From positions 1 to 5,382 of the forward strand of contig DLVS01000068.1 of NCBI GenBank assembly GCA_003445095.1: DNA of 5,382 bases, given 5' to 3'. Positions 1-5,382 of the stretch are shown piece after piece. The position numbers and the translations under genes were made by a program. The notes below the pieces were generated by a model. That model made no database searches and was not told the origin of the DNA. It saw nothing but the letters and a program-made list of their open reading frames with translations. Every line of letters begins with the position of its first letter. The first letter of the stretch is position 1. The stretch is from Verrucomicrobiales bacterium. Lineage in GTDB: Bacteria > Verrucomicrobiota > Verrucomicrobiia > Limisphaerales > UBA9464.

Positions 1-30
1 TTTTTTAATGATACAGCGACCTCCGTGATC
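1..30 (+). other. Probable Illumina P5 adapter remnant at the sequence end
   Basis: Bases 7-30 match the first 24 nt of the Illumina P5 adapter at 21 of 24 positions. The mismatches are at 15 (A for G), 22 (T for A) and 26 (T for A). Bases 1-6 are all T, as in the T spacer that precedes P5 on flow-cell oligos. The adapter match stops at base 30 and conserved L15 sequence (GFEGGQMP) starts at base 31. L15 proteins normally carry a basic, glycine-rich stretch there (such as SGG.R.GFEGG), but this segment encodes [10 protein letters not shown]. The segment is therefore best read as a technical chimera at a contig end, not genome. The adapter sequence is from memory; no vector screen was run. Confidence 0.85.
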
Positions 31-333
31 GGATTTGAGGGTGGTCAGATGCCGTTGATCCGGCGGTTACCCAAACGCGGGTTCAATAATAATCGGTTTA
101 AGACCCGGCATCTTCCCGTTAACCTTTCCGAACTGAACCGTTTCGACGACGGGGCGATGGTGGACGAGGCCGCGCTGCGCCAGGCGGGTCTCGCCAACGG
201 CAAGTGCGATGGCATCAAGGTGCTCGGCACTGGCGAATTGAAGAAGCGACTGTCGGTCAAAGCGTCGGCGTTCAGCGCCTCCGCCCGTGCAGCCATTGAA
301 AAATTGGGTGGTTCAGTGGAAGTAGTGGCCTGA
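31..333 (+). CDS. rplO: 50S ribosomal protein L15, C-terminal two thirds (5' end missing)
   Basis: L15 binds 23S rRNA and is a late-assembling protein of the large ribosomal subunit. The visible 100 residues open with the family hallmark [18 protein letters not shown], then [23 protein letters not shown], and close with [15 protein letters not shown], the usual C-terminal region. Compared with the roughly 145-residue family, about 50 N-terminal residues (the basic, glycine-rich RNA-binding arm) are absent. The frame stays open to base 1, but bases 1-30 look like sequencing adapter. The GTG at 25, which automatic callers may choose as a start, lies inside that segment and is probably false. 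The gene is therefore partial by assembly truncation, not a real short L15. It is followed by secY after 22 nt, the standard order in the spc operon. The identification is firm; the left boundary is inferred. Confidence 0.95.
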   Translation, partial: GFEGGQMPLIRRLPKRGFNNNRFKTRHLPVNLSELNRFDDGAMVDEAALRQAGLANGKCDGIKVLGTGELKKRLSVKASAFSASARAAIEKLGGSVEVVA

Positions 334-355
334 TCTCGCTCCAAGATTTCGTCTC

Positions 356-1741
356 ATGTTGAGCCAACTATTCAAGACCTTCGCGAATTGCTTGAAGATT
401 CCCGAGCTCCGCTCGCGGATTCTTTTCACAGGCCTCGTGCTGGTAGTGGCCCGGTTGGTATCCATGACGCCAGTTCCTGGGTTAGATGGTGGAGCTCTCT
501 CTGCCTTCCTGGCGGAACAAGCGAAAAACACCAGTGGGGGAAACTCGGTTCTGGCGTTGTACAGCTTGTTCACCGGGGGAGCGATTGAACGATGCGCCGT
601 GGGAGCGCTGGGCATTATGCCTTATATCAGCGCCACAATCATCATTCAGTTGCTTTCGGCCGTCGTTCCGGCCTTAAACAAACTCCTCCGTGAAGAAGGC
701 GGCCGGGCCAAGATCATTGCCTACGGACGTTACCTGACCGTCCTCCTCTGTTTGGGCCAGGGTTTCTTTATGTCGCTCGGCTGGGAGAATCCACAAGCCA
801 CGTTCAATGGGTTCCCGGGCAAGTTAGTAATGATTGAAAACGTGTGGGTTTACCGCATTCAGACCACGATCATTTTGACAACGGCTACCTTGCTATTGAT
901 GTGGCTGGGCGAGCAGATTACCGAGCGGGGGGTGGGGAATGGAGTGTCGCTGATCATCATGATCGGCATTCTTGCCCGGCTTCCCAATGCGGTGCAGGCC
1001 TTATGGAAAACCTTCTGGCCGTCGGCCGACATGCCGCGAACCGGTAATTGGATGTACGTCATTTTCTTGCTGCTTCTGCTGGTCGCAGTGGTGGGAGCAG
1101 TGGTGATGATTACTCAGGGCCAACGAAAGATTCCGGTTCAGTACGCGCAACGGGCGATCGGACGCAAAGTGTATTCGGGCGGGACATCCTACATTCCTCT
1201 CAAAGTCAATTATACGGGCGTGATGCCGGTGATCTTTGCCCAGGCGATTCTGATGTTACCGGGAATGCTTTTGCAAAAGGCGGGGCAGCTTTGGAATGTG
1301 CCATTCTTTTTGACTCTTAGTACGTACTTTTCGTATTCGAGTTGGATCTATTTCTTCATTGAGGGCGCGTTGATTCTATTCTTCGCGTATTTTTGGGTCG
1401 CTACCCAGTTTAACGAATTGCAAATCGCGGATGACCTTAAAAAACACGGTGGCTATATCCCCGGCGTTCGGCCGGGTCAGGCGACGGCCGATACGCTTCA
1501 CCGGACGATGAACCGGATTACCTTTGCCGGCGGTATCTTCTTAGTTGTGATTGCGCTCATTCCAACTTTGATGACCCGGCTGCTGCAGTTGGATTACTCG
1601 ATAACGCAGTTCTTTGGAGGAACTTCGATGTTGATCACGGTAGGCGTGGTCCTAGATACGATGCGTCAGATGGAGTCGTTCCTTCTCATGCGCAATTATG
1701 ATGGCTTCCTCAAAAAGGGGCGCGTCCGAGGCCGGACTTAA
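356..1741 (+). CDS. secY: Protein translocase subunit SecY
   Basis: SecY forms the protein-conducting channel of the inner membrane, working with SecE, SecG and SecA or the ribosome. The 461 residues fit a ten-helix SecY: TM1 about 22-40, TM2 76-101, TM3 122-142, TM4 163-184, TM5 194-216, TM6 231-253, TM7 285-306, TM8 331-352, TM9 386-405, TM10 415-435. Family signatures are VPGLDG (40-45), the TM2 motif GIMPYISATIIIQLL (86-100), GEQITERGVGNG (185-196), the C4 loop GQRKIPVQYAQR (255-266), PLKVNYTGVMP (281-291) and the C5 loop GYIPGVRPGQAT with Arg372, equivalent to the near-invariant E. coli Arg357. The tail is basic (KKGRVRGR). The ATG at 356 gives the expected short cytoplasmic N-terminus. 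No Shine-Dalgarno sequence precedes it. It sits 22 nt after rplO, so co-transcription is likely. Length is slightly above E. coli's 443; nothing appears broken. Confidence 0.98.
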   Translation: MLSQLFKTFANCLKIPELRSRILFTGLVLVVARLVSMTPVPGLDGGALSAFLAEQAKNTSGGNSVLALYSLFTGGAIERCAVGALGIMPYISATIIIQLLSAVVPALNKLLREEGGRAKIIAYGRYLTVLLCLGQGFFMSLGWENPQATFNGFPGKLVMIENVWVYRIQTTIILTTATLLLMWLGEQITERGVGNGVSLIIMIGILARLPNAVQALWKTFWPSADMPRTGNWMYVIFLLLLLVAVVGAVVMITQGQRKIPVQYAQRAIGRKVYSGGTSYIPLKVNYTGVMPVIFAQAILMLPGMLLQKAGQLWNVPFFLTLSTYFSYSSWIYFFIEGALILFFAYFWVATQFNELQIADDLKKHGGYIPGVRPGQATADTLHRTMNRITFAGGIFLVVIALIPTLMTRLLQLDYSITQFFGGTSMLITVGVVLDTMRQMESFLLMRNYDGFLKKGRVRGRT

Positions 1742-1845
1742 CCGGCAGAATTTAGTGGTTGTTCTTTGTCAAATCTCCGCAGGGTTCCGGGACGGTCCCG
1801 ATGAATCTCGATGGATGTCCAACGCCGGTATAGCCGGGCGCCAAC
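1742..1845 (+). other. secY-map spacer with a small hairpin and a 10-codon in-frame mini-ORF
   Basis: This 104-nt gap lies where many bacteria carry adk; no adk remnant is readable. It contains a small inverted repeat (cggga at 1788-1792, tcccg at 1796-1800, 3-nt loop) with no T run after it, so it is not a convincing terminator. An ATG at 1801 opens a 10-codon frame (MNLDGCPTPV) ending at TAG 1831-1833, 12 nt before and in the same frame as the map start. No clear promoter is visible. The mini-ORF may be chance. Confidence 0.35.
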
Positions 1846-2616
1846 GTGGGTGGTCCTAAACCCAAGTCAAACTCGGAAGTGGCGATGATCCGGAAGGCCG
1901 GCGAAATTGCTACTCAAGTTCTGCGTGACGCGTCAGCTCGGATCACTCCGGGACTGACGACGCGGGAGCTCGATCGGTTGGTCGGTGAGTTGATCAGGTC
2001 CCGGGGAGCGACCAGCGCATTCCTGGGTTACCGCAATTTTCCGGCAAACTGTTGCATCTCGGTCAATGAAGGCGTCGTTCACGGAATCGGCAATGATCGA
2101 CGGCTACAGTTTGGCGATTTGGTAAAGCTCGACGTGGGAGTGCGCCACAAGGGCTTTGTCGGCGATGTTGCGATGACGGTTCCAGTGGGTGGATGTGCTC
2201 CGCTGGGGCAAAAGCTCATCGATGTCACCATTGAGGCATTGTATCGAGGAGTGGCTCAAGCTCGCTCCGGCAATCGAGTGACCGACATTTCTCGAGCCGT
2301 TCAACAGCATGTCGAGGCGAATGGATTCAGTGTGGTCCGCGAGTTTGTCGGACACGGCGTCGGCCGAACGGTTCACGAAGAACCGCAAGTCCCCAATTAC
2401 GTGGACGACCGGCACTCGGCCCGGCTTAAGCCAGGTTTGACCATTGCCATCGAGCCCATGGTGAACGTCGGCGGCCCGGCCGTCGAAGTGCTAGCCGACC
2501 AGTGGACAGTGGTCACCAAAGACCGGCAACTTTCGGCGCACTTCGAGCACACGGTGCTGGTGACCGACGGTGACCCAGAGATTTTGACGCGAGACGACCA
2601 GACGCCGCTTTACTGA
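1846..2616 (+). CDS. map: Methionine aminopeptidase, type I
   Basis: This cytosolic metalloenzyme removes the initiator methionine from nascent proteins when the second residue is small. The 256 residues cover the whole pita-bread fold. All five metal ligands are recognisable: Asp96 (KLDVG), Asp107 (GDVAMT), His170 (GHGVG), Glu203 (IEPM) and Glu234 (HFEHT). The substrate-contacting histidines are also present: His79 (VVHGIG) and His177 (VHEEP). There is no N-terminal zinc-finger extension and no type II insert, so it is a plain bacterial type I enzyme. The start is GTG at 1846, the first usable start after an in-frame TAG at 1831. The ATG at codon 14 would remove part of the conserved first helix and is less likely. 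No Shine-Dalgarno sequence is visible. It lies between secY and rpmJ, without the adk and infA genes that often flank map. An enzyme gene in a ribosomal operon fits its co-translational role. Confidence 0.97.
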   Translation: MGGPKPKSNSEVAMIRKAGEIATQVLRDASARITPGLTTRELDRLVGELIRSRGATSAFLGYRNFPANCCISVNEGVVHGIGNDRRLQFGDLVKLDVGVRHKGFVGDVAMTVPVGGCAPLGQKLIDVTIEALYRGVAQARSGNRVTDISRAVQQHVEANGFSVVREFVGHGVGRTVHEEPQVPNYVDDRHSARLKPGLTIAIEPMVNVGGPAVEVLADQWTVVTKDRQLSAHFEHTVLVTDGDPEILTRDDQTPLY

Positions 2617-2655
2617 GCGGCTCGATTGGGTACTCTCTCCGACCATTTTTCGATC

Positions 2656-2769
2656 ATGAAAGTTAGAGCATCAGTGAAGAAGCTTTGCGAGAATTGCAAA
2701 GTCGTGCGGCGCAAAGGCGTTATTCGCGTGATTTGCTCCAATCCTCGCCACAAGCAGCGTCAAGGCTGA
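2656..2769 (+). CDS. rpmJ: 50S ribosomal protein L36 (zinc-ribbon, C+ form)
   Basis: This 37-residue gene was found by direct reading. The protein begins [15 protein letters not shown] and ends [11 protein letters not shown], matching the canonical 37-38 residue L36 over its whole length. The zinc ligands are Cys11, Cys14, Cys27 and His32, so this is the zinc-binding form and not the cysteine-free paralogue. L36 is the smallest protein of the large subunit, binds 23S rRNA and helps organise its fold late in assembly. It lies 39 nt after map and 14 nt before rpsM, the usual place at the spc/alpha junction. No Shine-Dalgarno sequence precedes the ATG; the upstream stretch is pyrimidine-rich. 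Identification is certain from sequence identity to the family pattern. Confidence 0.97.
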   Translation: MKVRASVKKLCENCKVVRRKGVIRVICSNPRHKQRQG

Positions 2770-2783
2770 TAACCAAGCACTCT

Positions 2784-3179
2784 ATGCCACGTATTTTAGG
2801 AGTCGATATTCCAGGCGAAAAGCGCATAGATATTGCGCTGCGCTACATCTATGGGCTGGGCCCGGTCAACTCGGTCGCCATTTTGGAGCGCGCCAGTGTA
2901 GATCGGTCAATCCGCGCCAAGGAGCTCTCGGAGCAACAGTTGTCTCAGATCGTCAACGCAATCCAAGAAGGCAAATATGTCATCGAAGGTGATTTGAGAC
3001 GGGAGTTGGGCATCAACTTGAAGCGGCTGCAGGCGATTAAGTCTTATCGGGGCCAACGGCACCTGCGAAGTTTGCCAGTTCGCGGCCAACGCACTCAAAC
3101 CAACGCGCGCACCCGTAAGGGCCCACGTAAAACGGTCGGTGTGCAGCGCAATCCGAACGCGAAGACCGGCATCCACTAA
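2784..3179 (+). CDS. rpsM: 30S ribosomal protein S13
   Basis: S13 sits in the head of the small subunit, contacts the P-site tRNA and forms intersubunit bridges with L5. The 131 residues start MPRILGVDIPGEKRIDIALRYIYG, the standard N-terminus. They contain the EGDLRRELGINLKRL segment (68-82) and the signature SYRGQRHLRSLPVRGQRTQTNARTRKG spanning 87-113. The ATG at 2784 is chosen because the family always begins M-x-R-I-x-G. The frame is open for 33 codons upstream from an ATG at 2685, but that stretch overlaps rpmJ in another frame and has no S13 character. After RKGPRKTV the protein continues with a tail of about 13 residues (VQRNPNAKTGIH) beyond the point where the E. coli protein ends. The tail in this protein reaches toward tRNA in known ribosomes. 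It is packed tightly between rpmJ and rpsK, consistent with one transcript. Confidence 0.97.
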   Translation: MPRILGVDIPGEKRIDIALRYIYGLGPVNSVAILERASVDRSIRAKELSEQQLSQIVNAIQEGKYVIEGDLRRELGINLKRLQAIKSYRGQRHLRSLPVRGQRTQTNARTRKGPRKTVGVQRNPNAKTGIH

Positions 3180-3197
3180 TTGCCCTGAAAGATATTT

Positions 3198-3737
3198 ATG
3201 GCTGACGAAACCAAGACGAAGACGAGCGCACCCAAGACGGACGCGCCCACTGAGGCCCCCGCTCCGAAGAAGGCGGCGGCGCCAGATACCGCGGCGGTGC
3301 CGACCGCGGCCGCGGCCGCTCCGACCGCGGCCGAACTTTTGGGCGAGGAACTGAAGCCGGCGAAGATCATTCGGGCTAAGGGTGCCAAAAACATTCCCTC
3401 CGGGATCGCCAACATCGTCGCGACCTTCAACAACACGGTCGTGACCATTACGGACGCCCAAGGCAATTCGATTGGGTGGAGTACCGCCGGTCGGGTGGGT
3501 TTCAAAGGATCTCGAAAGAGCACCGCCTTTGCCGCGCAACAGGCTGCCCAAGACGCCGCGCGCCAAGCGATGGCTCACGGGCTGCGTGAAGTTGAGGTTC
3601 GGGTCAACGGTCCCGGGTCGGGCCGTGAGTCGGCGATTCGCGCTCTCCAAGCGGTCGGCCTCGATATCACCGCTATTAAAGATATTACACCCATTCCGCA
3701 CAACGGCTGCCGCCCCCGCAAAAAGCGGCGCGTCTAA
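3198..3737 (+). CDS. rpsK: 30S ribosomal protein S11 with a long Ala/Pro/Lys-rich N-terminal extension
   Basis: S11 binds 16S rRNA in the platform of the small subunit near the mRNA exit and E site. The conserved core spans about residues 53-179: [22 protein letters not shown] (69-90), GWSTAG (93-98), [17 protein letters not shown] (101-117), [13 protein letters not shown] (138-150) and the invariant C-terminus [17 protein letters not shown]. Residues 1-52 are an added low-complexity arm rich in Ala, Pro, Lys and Thr. It starts [17 protein letters not shown] and ends [12 protein letters not shown]. The total of 179 residues compares with about 129 in E. coli. The extension is in frame with no other start close to the core, so translation from ATG 3198 is favoured. 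I recall similar extensions in Verrucomicrobiota but did not verify this. The arm is probably disordered; its function is unknown. Spacing to rpsM is 18 nt and to rpsD 20 nt. Confidence 0.96.
   Translation: MADETKTKTSAPKTDAPTEAPAPKKAAAPDTAAVPTAAAAAPTAAELLGEELKPAKIIRAKGAKNIPSGIANIVATFNNTVVTITDAQGNSIGWSTAGRVGFKGSRKSTAFAAQQAAQDAARQAMAHGLREVEVRVNGPGSGRESAIRALQAVGLDITAIKDITPIPHNGCRPRKKRRV
3300..3333 (+). repeat. 13-bp direct repeat inside the rpsK extension
   Basis: The sequence ccgaccgcggccg occurs at 3300-3312 and again at 3321-3333, 21 nt (seven codons) apart. Each copy encodes Pro-Thr-Ala-Ala. The surrounding 3271-3333 stretch is very GC-rich and simple in composition. Such a repeat can expand or contract in frame, which may explain how the S11 arm varies in length. 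Confidence 0.7.
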
Positions 3738-3757
3738 ACCCGAATTCTGATCTTACT

Positions 3758-4366
3758 ATGGCTCGTTATACCGGTCCTCGTACCCGTGTCAGTCGGCGCT
3801 TCGGCGTGCCGATTTTCGGGGCTTCAAAATATCTTGAGCGTCGTAATTATCCCCCGGGGGTGCACGGCCCAAAATCCCGCCGCAAGTTCAGCGACTATGC
3901 AATCGGGTTGATGGAAAAGCAGAAGCTGCGCTATTTCTACGGCCTGCAGGAACGGCAGTTCCGCAATGTTTATGAAAAGGCCCTGCGGATGCGCGGTGTC
4001 ACCGGTGAGAAGATGCTCCAGCTCTTGGAAACGCGACTCGACAGTTTGGTCTACCATGCGGGCTTCGGAATCACTCGGCCTCAAGCGCGTCAGTTGATTA
4101 GCCATGGCCACGTCAAGGTCAACGGTCGCAAAGTTAGTGTCCCGAGTTTCGTGGCGAAGGTGAACGACGTGATCGAAGTCAAAGACCACAACGTCAGCAA
4201 ACAGCTCGCTAATAAGAGTCTCGAAGGTTCCACGTCGCGGGTAGTTCCCGATTGGGTCGCTCTCGATAAGGAACACCTCAAGCTCAAACTGCTCCGCGTG
4301 CCGACGCGTGAAGAGATCAACCCAATCGCTAACGAGCAGGCGATTGTCGAATTTTACTCCCGCTAG
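3758..4366 (+). CDS. rpsD: 30S ribosomal protein S4, cysteine-free form
   Basis: S4 is a primary 16S rRNA binder that nucleates small-subunit assembly and lines the mRNA entry channel. In E. coli it also represses the alpha operon. The 202 residues start MARYTGPRTRVSRRFG and continue with the S4 N-terminal domain (YPPGVHGPKSRRKFSDYAIGL at 31-51; EKQKLRYFYGLQERQF at 53-68). An S4 RNA-binding domain follows at about 92-150 (LETRLDSLVYHAGFG, ARQLISHGHVKVNGRKV). The C-terminus is PTREEINPIANEQAIVEFYSR, typical of the family. There is no cysteine anywhere, so the four-Cys zinc site of C+ S4 proteins is absent. Length is close to the usual 200-210. Its ATG is 20 nt after rpsK, with no Shine-Dalgarno sequence. 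Whether S4 regulates this operon cannot be seen; there is no obvious leader before rpsM like that in E. coli. Confidence 0.98.
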   Translation: MARYTGPRTRVSRRFGVPIFGASKYLERRNYPPGVHGPKSRRKFSDYAIGLMEKQKLRYFYGLQERQFRNVYEKALRMRGVTGEKMLQLLETRLDSLVYHAGFGITRPQARQLISHGHVKVNGRKVSVPSFVAKVNDVIEVKDHNVSKQLANKSLEGSTSRVVPDWVALDKEHLKLKLLRVPTREEINPIANEQAIVEFYSR

Positions 4367-4374
4367 ACTAACTG

Positions 4375-4395
4375 TTCCGCCGCTGTTCGGCGGGA
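4375..4395 (+). other. GC-rich hairpin after rpsD
   Basis: An inverted repeat starts 8 nt after the rpsD stop: ccgccg at 4377-4382, a 5-nt loop (ctgtt), and cggcgg at 4388-4393. A G-U and an A-U pair extend it to eight pairs (4375-4382 with 4388-4395). The bases that follow (cgcgcaattac) contain no T run, so it is not a canonical intrinsic terminator. It could protect the 3' end of a processed rpsD message, cause partial termination before rpoA, or be incidental. Confidence 0.45.
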
Positions 4396-4459
4396 CGCGC
4401 AATTACACGGGGCAGGCCGGCCGGGGAGTAATAAACGCCGGCATCGCCCAGATTAAAAT

Positions 4460-4475
4460 TGCTATTATACCATTA
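4460..4475 (+). promoter_or_regulatory. Possible extended -10 promoter for rpoA
   Basis: An AT-rich island directly before rpoA contains TGC-TATTAT (TG at 4460-4461, hexamer 4463-4468). This is an extended -10 element with five of six consensus bases. No good -35 element is found at 16-18 bp spacing; candidates around 4439-4446 are poor. Normal spacing would put the transcription start at about 4475, the A of the rpoA ATG, which predicts a leaderless or nearly leaderless mRNA. This is an inference from sequence only, and AT-rich initiation regions can mimic -10 boxes. Confidence 0.35.
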
Positions 4476-5382
4476 TGCCAGTCCGTCTCGGAAGATTTGA
4501 ATTACCTAAACGTTTGGTGAAGGATGAAGCGGGTGCGACCGACACCTTCGCGCGCTTTATTGCCGAGCCCTTCGAAACCGGCTACGGCCACACCATTGGC
4601 AACTCACTCCGCCGTGTGCTGCTCAGTTCGCTGGAAGGGGCGGCCATTACTTCCCTCAAAATCGATGGGGCGATGCACGAGTTCACCACGGTGGATGGTG
4701 TGGTCGAAGATGTGACCGATATCGTGCTCAACCTAAAGAAGGTGAAGTTCAAGAGCCATAACCGCGAGCCGCAGACGTTGCTGCTGTCGGTCAACAAGGA
4801 CGGTCCTGTCACGGCCGCTGATATCCAGCTCAACCAGGGCATCGAGGTGGTTAACCCAACTCAGCATATTTGCACGCTAGACCGGAAGAAGAAGTTTGAG
4901 ATGGAACTCGAGGTCAAAGTTGGCCGCGGATTCTGTCCGGGCGACGAAAACAAAAAGGTCGATCAGGCTATCGGAGTTATCGCGATTGACTCACTATTCT
5001 CCCCGGTGTCGCGGGTGCGGTACAATGTGGAACAAGCACGCGTTGGCCAGAAGACGGACTACGATAAGTTGGTCCTGGAACTTTGGACCGACGGACGGCT
5101 GTCGCCCGACGACGCGCTGACCCAGGCTTCGGCAATTCTTCAGCATCACTTGGACGTCTTTGTCGGCTATGACAAGAACGCCATTGAGTTCGAAGAAGAG
5201 CAGAAGCCGGTGGATGACGAGAAGGCGAAGCTCAAGAAGCTGCTCAATATGTCGGTCAATGAGATCGAACTGAGTGTGCGCGCGGCCAATTGCCTTAATA
5301 ACGCCAATATTACCTCCGTCGGTCAGTTGGCGCTCAAGACGGAGCAAGAGATGTTGAAGTATCGCAACTTCGGCAAGAAGTC
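4475..5382 (+). CDS. rpoA: DNA-directed RNA polymerase subunit alpha (3' end beyond the window)
   Basis: Alpha dimerises to scaffold assembly of the polymerase core, and its C-terminal domain binds UP elements and activators. The frame is open for 302 codons to the edge, with no stop. It starts MPVRLGRFELPKRL. The N-terminal domain shows the dimer motif GYGHTIGNSLRRVLLSSLEG (36-55), IDGAMHEFTTVDGVVEDVTDIVLNLK (63-88), GPVTAADI (110-117) and YNVEQARVGQKTDYDKLVLE (183-202). An acidic and Lys-rich linker spans about 236-256. The C-terminal domain begins near 257: MSVNEIELSVRAANCLNNANI, with Arg269 and Asn272 equivalent to the DNA-contacting E. coli Arg265 and Asn268. The last visible residues, RNFGKK, align near E. 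coli residue 297, so roughly 30-40 residues are missing. The ATG at 4475 is supported by this N-terminus. It follows rpsD after 108 nt, the largest gap here; rplQ is expected next. Confidence 0.98.
   Translation, partial: MPVRLGRFELPKRLVKDEAGATDTFARFIAEPFETGYGHTIGNSLRRVLLSSLEGAAITSLKIDGAMHEFTTVDGVVEDVTDIVLNLKKVKFKSHNREPQTLLLSVNKDGPVTAADIQLNQGIEVVNPTQHICTLDRKKKFEMELEVKVGRGFCPGDENKKVDQAIGVIAIDSLFSPVSRVRYNVEQARVGQKTDYDKLVLELWTDGRLSPDDALTQASAILQHHLDVFVGYDKNAIEFEEEQKPVDDEKAKLKKLLNMSVNEIELSVRAANCLNNANITSVGQLALKTEQEMLKYRNFGKK

Noticed and set aside
25..333. GTG at 25 as the start of a complete short L15
   Set aside because: The GTG lies in the adapter-like segment, and the protein would lack the N-terminal third that all L15 proteins have.
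1788..1800. Intrinsic terminator after secY
   Set aside because: The stem has only five pairs and is not followed by a T run.
2104..2415. 103-codon minus-strand frame opposite map
   Set aside because: It is an antisense shadow inside the conserved catalytic core of map.
2685..2783. 33-codon extension of rpsM upstream of its conserved start
   Set aside because: It overlaps rpmJ in another frame, has no S13 similarity, and the ATG at 2784 gives the canonical N-terminus.
2907..3701. 264-codon minus-strand frame opposite rpsM and rpsK
   Set aside because: It is an antisense shadow of two certain ribosomal genes in GC-rich DNA, Arg/Gly-rich, with no family resemblance.
3824..4402. 192-codon minus-strand frame opposite rpsD
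   Set aside because: It lies almost wholly antisense to a certain rpsD gene and shows no recognisable domain.
4423..4428. GGGGAG as a Shine-Dalgarno site for rpoA
   Set aside because: It lies about 47 nt before the rpoA ATG, far outside the working range, and no other start follows it at proper spacing.
1..5382. A hidden mobile element, CRISPR array, tRNA or novel defence-type system
   Set aside because: The whole window is accounted for by ribosomal-operon genes and short spacers. No spaced repeats, transposase or RNA-gene signature was seen on either strand.

Overview
The window is a stretch of the conserved bacterial spc/alpha ribosomal-protein region, all on the + strand: rplO (L15, left part missing), secY, map, rpmJ (L36), rpsM (S13), rpsK (S11), rpsD (S4) and rpoA (RNA polymerase alpha, cut by the right edge). 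Protein style suggests a bacterium of the Verrucomicrobiota or a close relative. The cues are an Ala/Pro-rich N-terminal extension on S11, a cysteine-free S4, the alpha-subunit start 'MPVRLGRFELPKRL', and secY followed directly by map with no adk between them. This placement comes from memory of protein style, not from a search.

Layout: bases 1-30 do not look like genome; they closely match the start of the Illumina P5 adapter behind a run of T. Genuine L15 begins at about base 31 and ends at 333. secY (356-1741) follows after 22 nt, then a 104-nt spacer, map (1846-2616), a 39-nt spacer, rpmJ (2656-2769), rpsM (2784-3179), rpsK (3198-3737) and rpsD (3758-4366) with gaps of 14-20 nt. A 108-nt spacer holding a GC-rich hairpin and a possible extended -10 promoter precedes rpoA (4475 to the edge). 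rplQ would be expected beyond the right edge. No stretch of 300 bases lacks a gene.

The products work together in protein synthesis and export. L15 and L36 belong to the large subunit, and S13, S11 and S4 to the small subunit. SecY is the membrane channel for nascent proteins, methionine aminopeptidase trims their first residue, and alpha is the assembly scaffold of RNA polymerase. All seven visible start codons lack a Shine-Dalgarno sequence, which is unusual for such highly expressed genes.

I see no new biological system here. The window is an ordinary housekeeping operon with a probable technical artefact at its left end and a few moderate curiosities in translation signals, the S11 extension and the rpoA upstream region.
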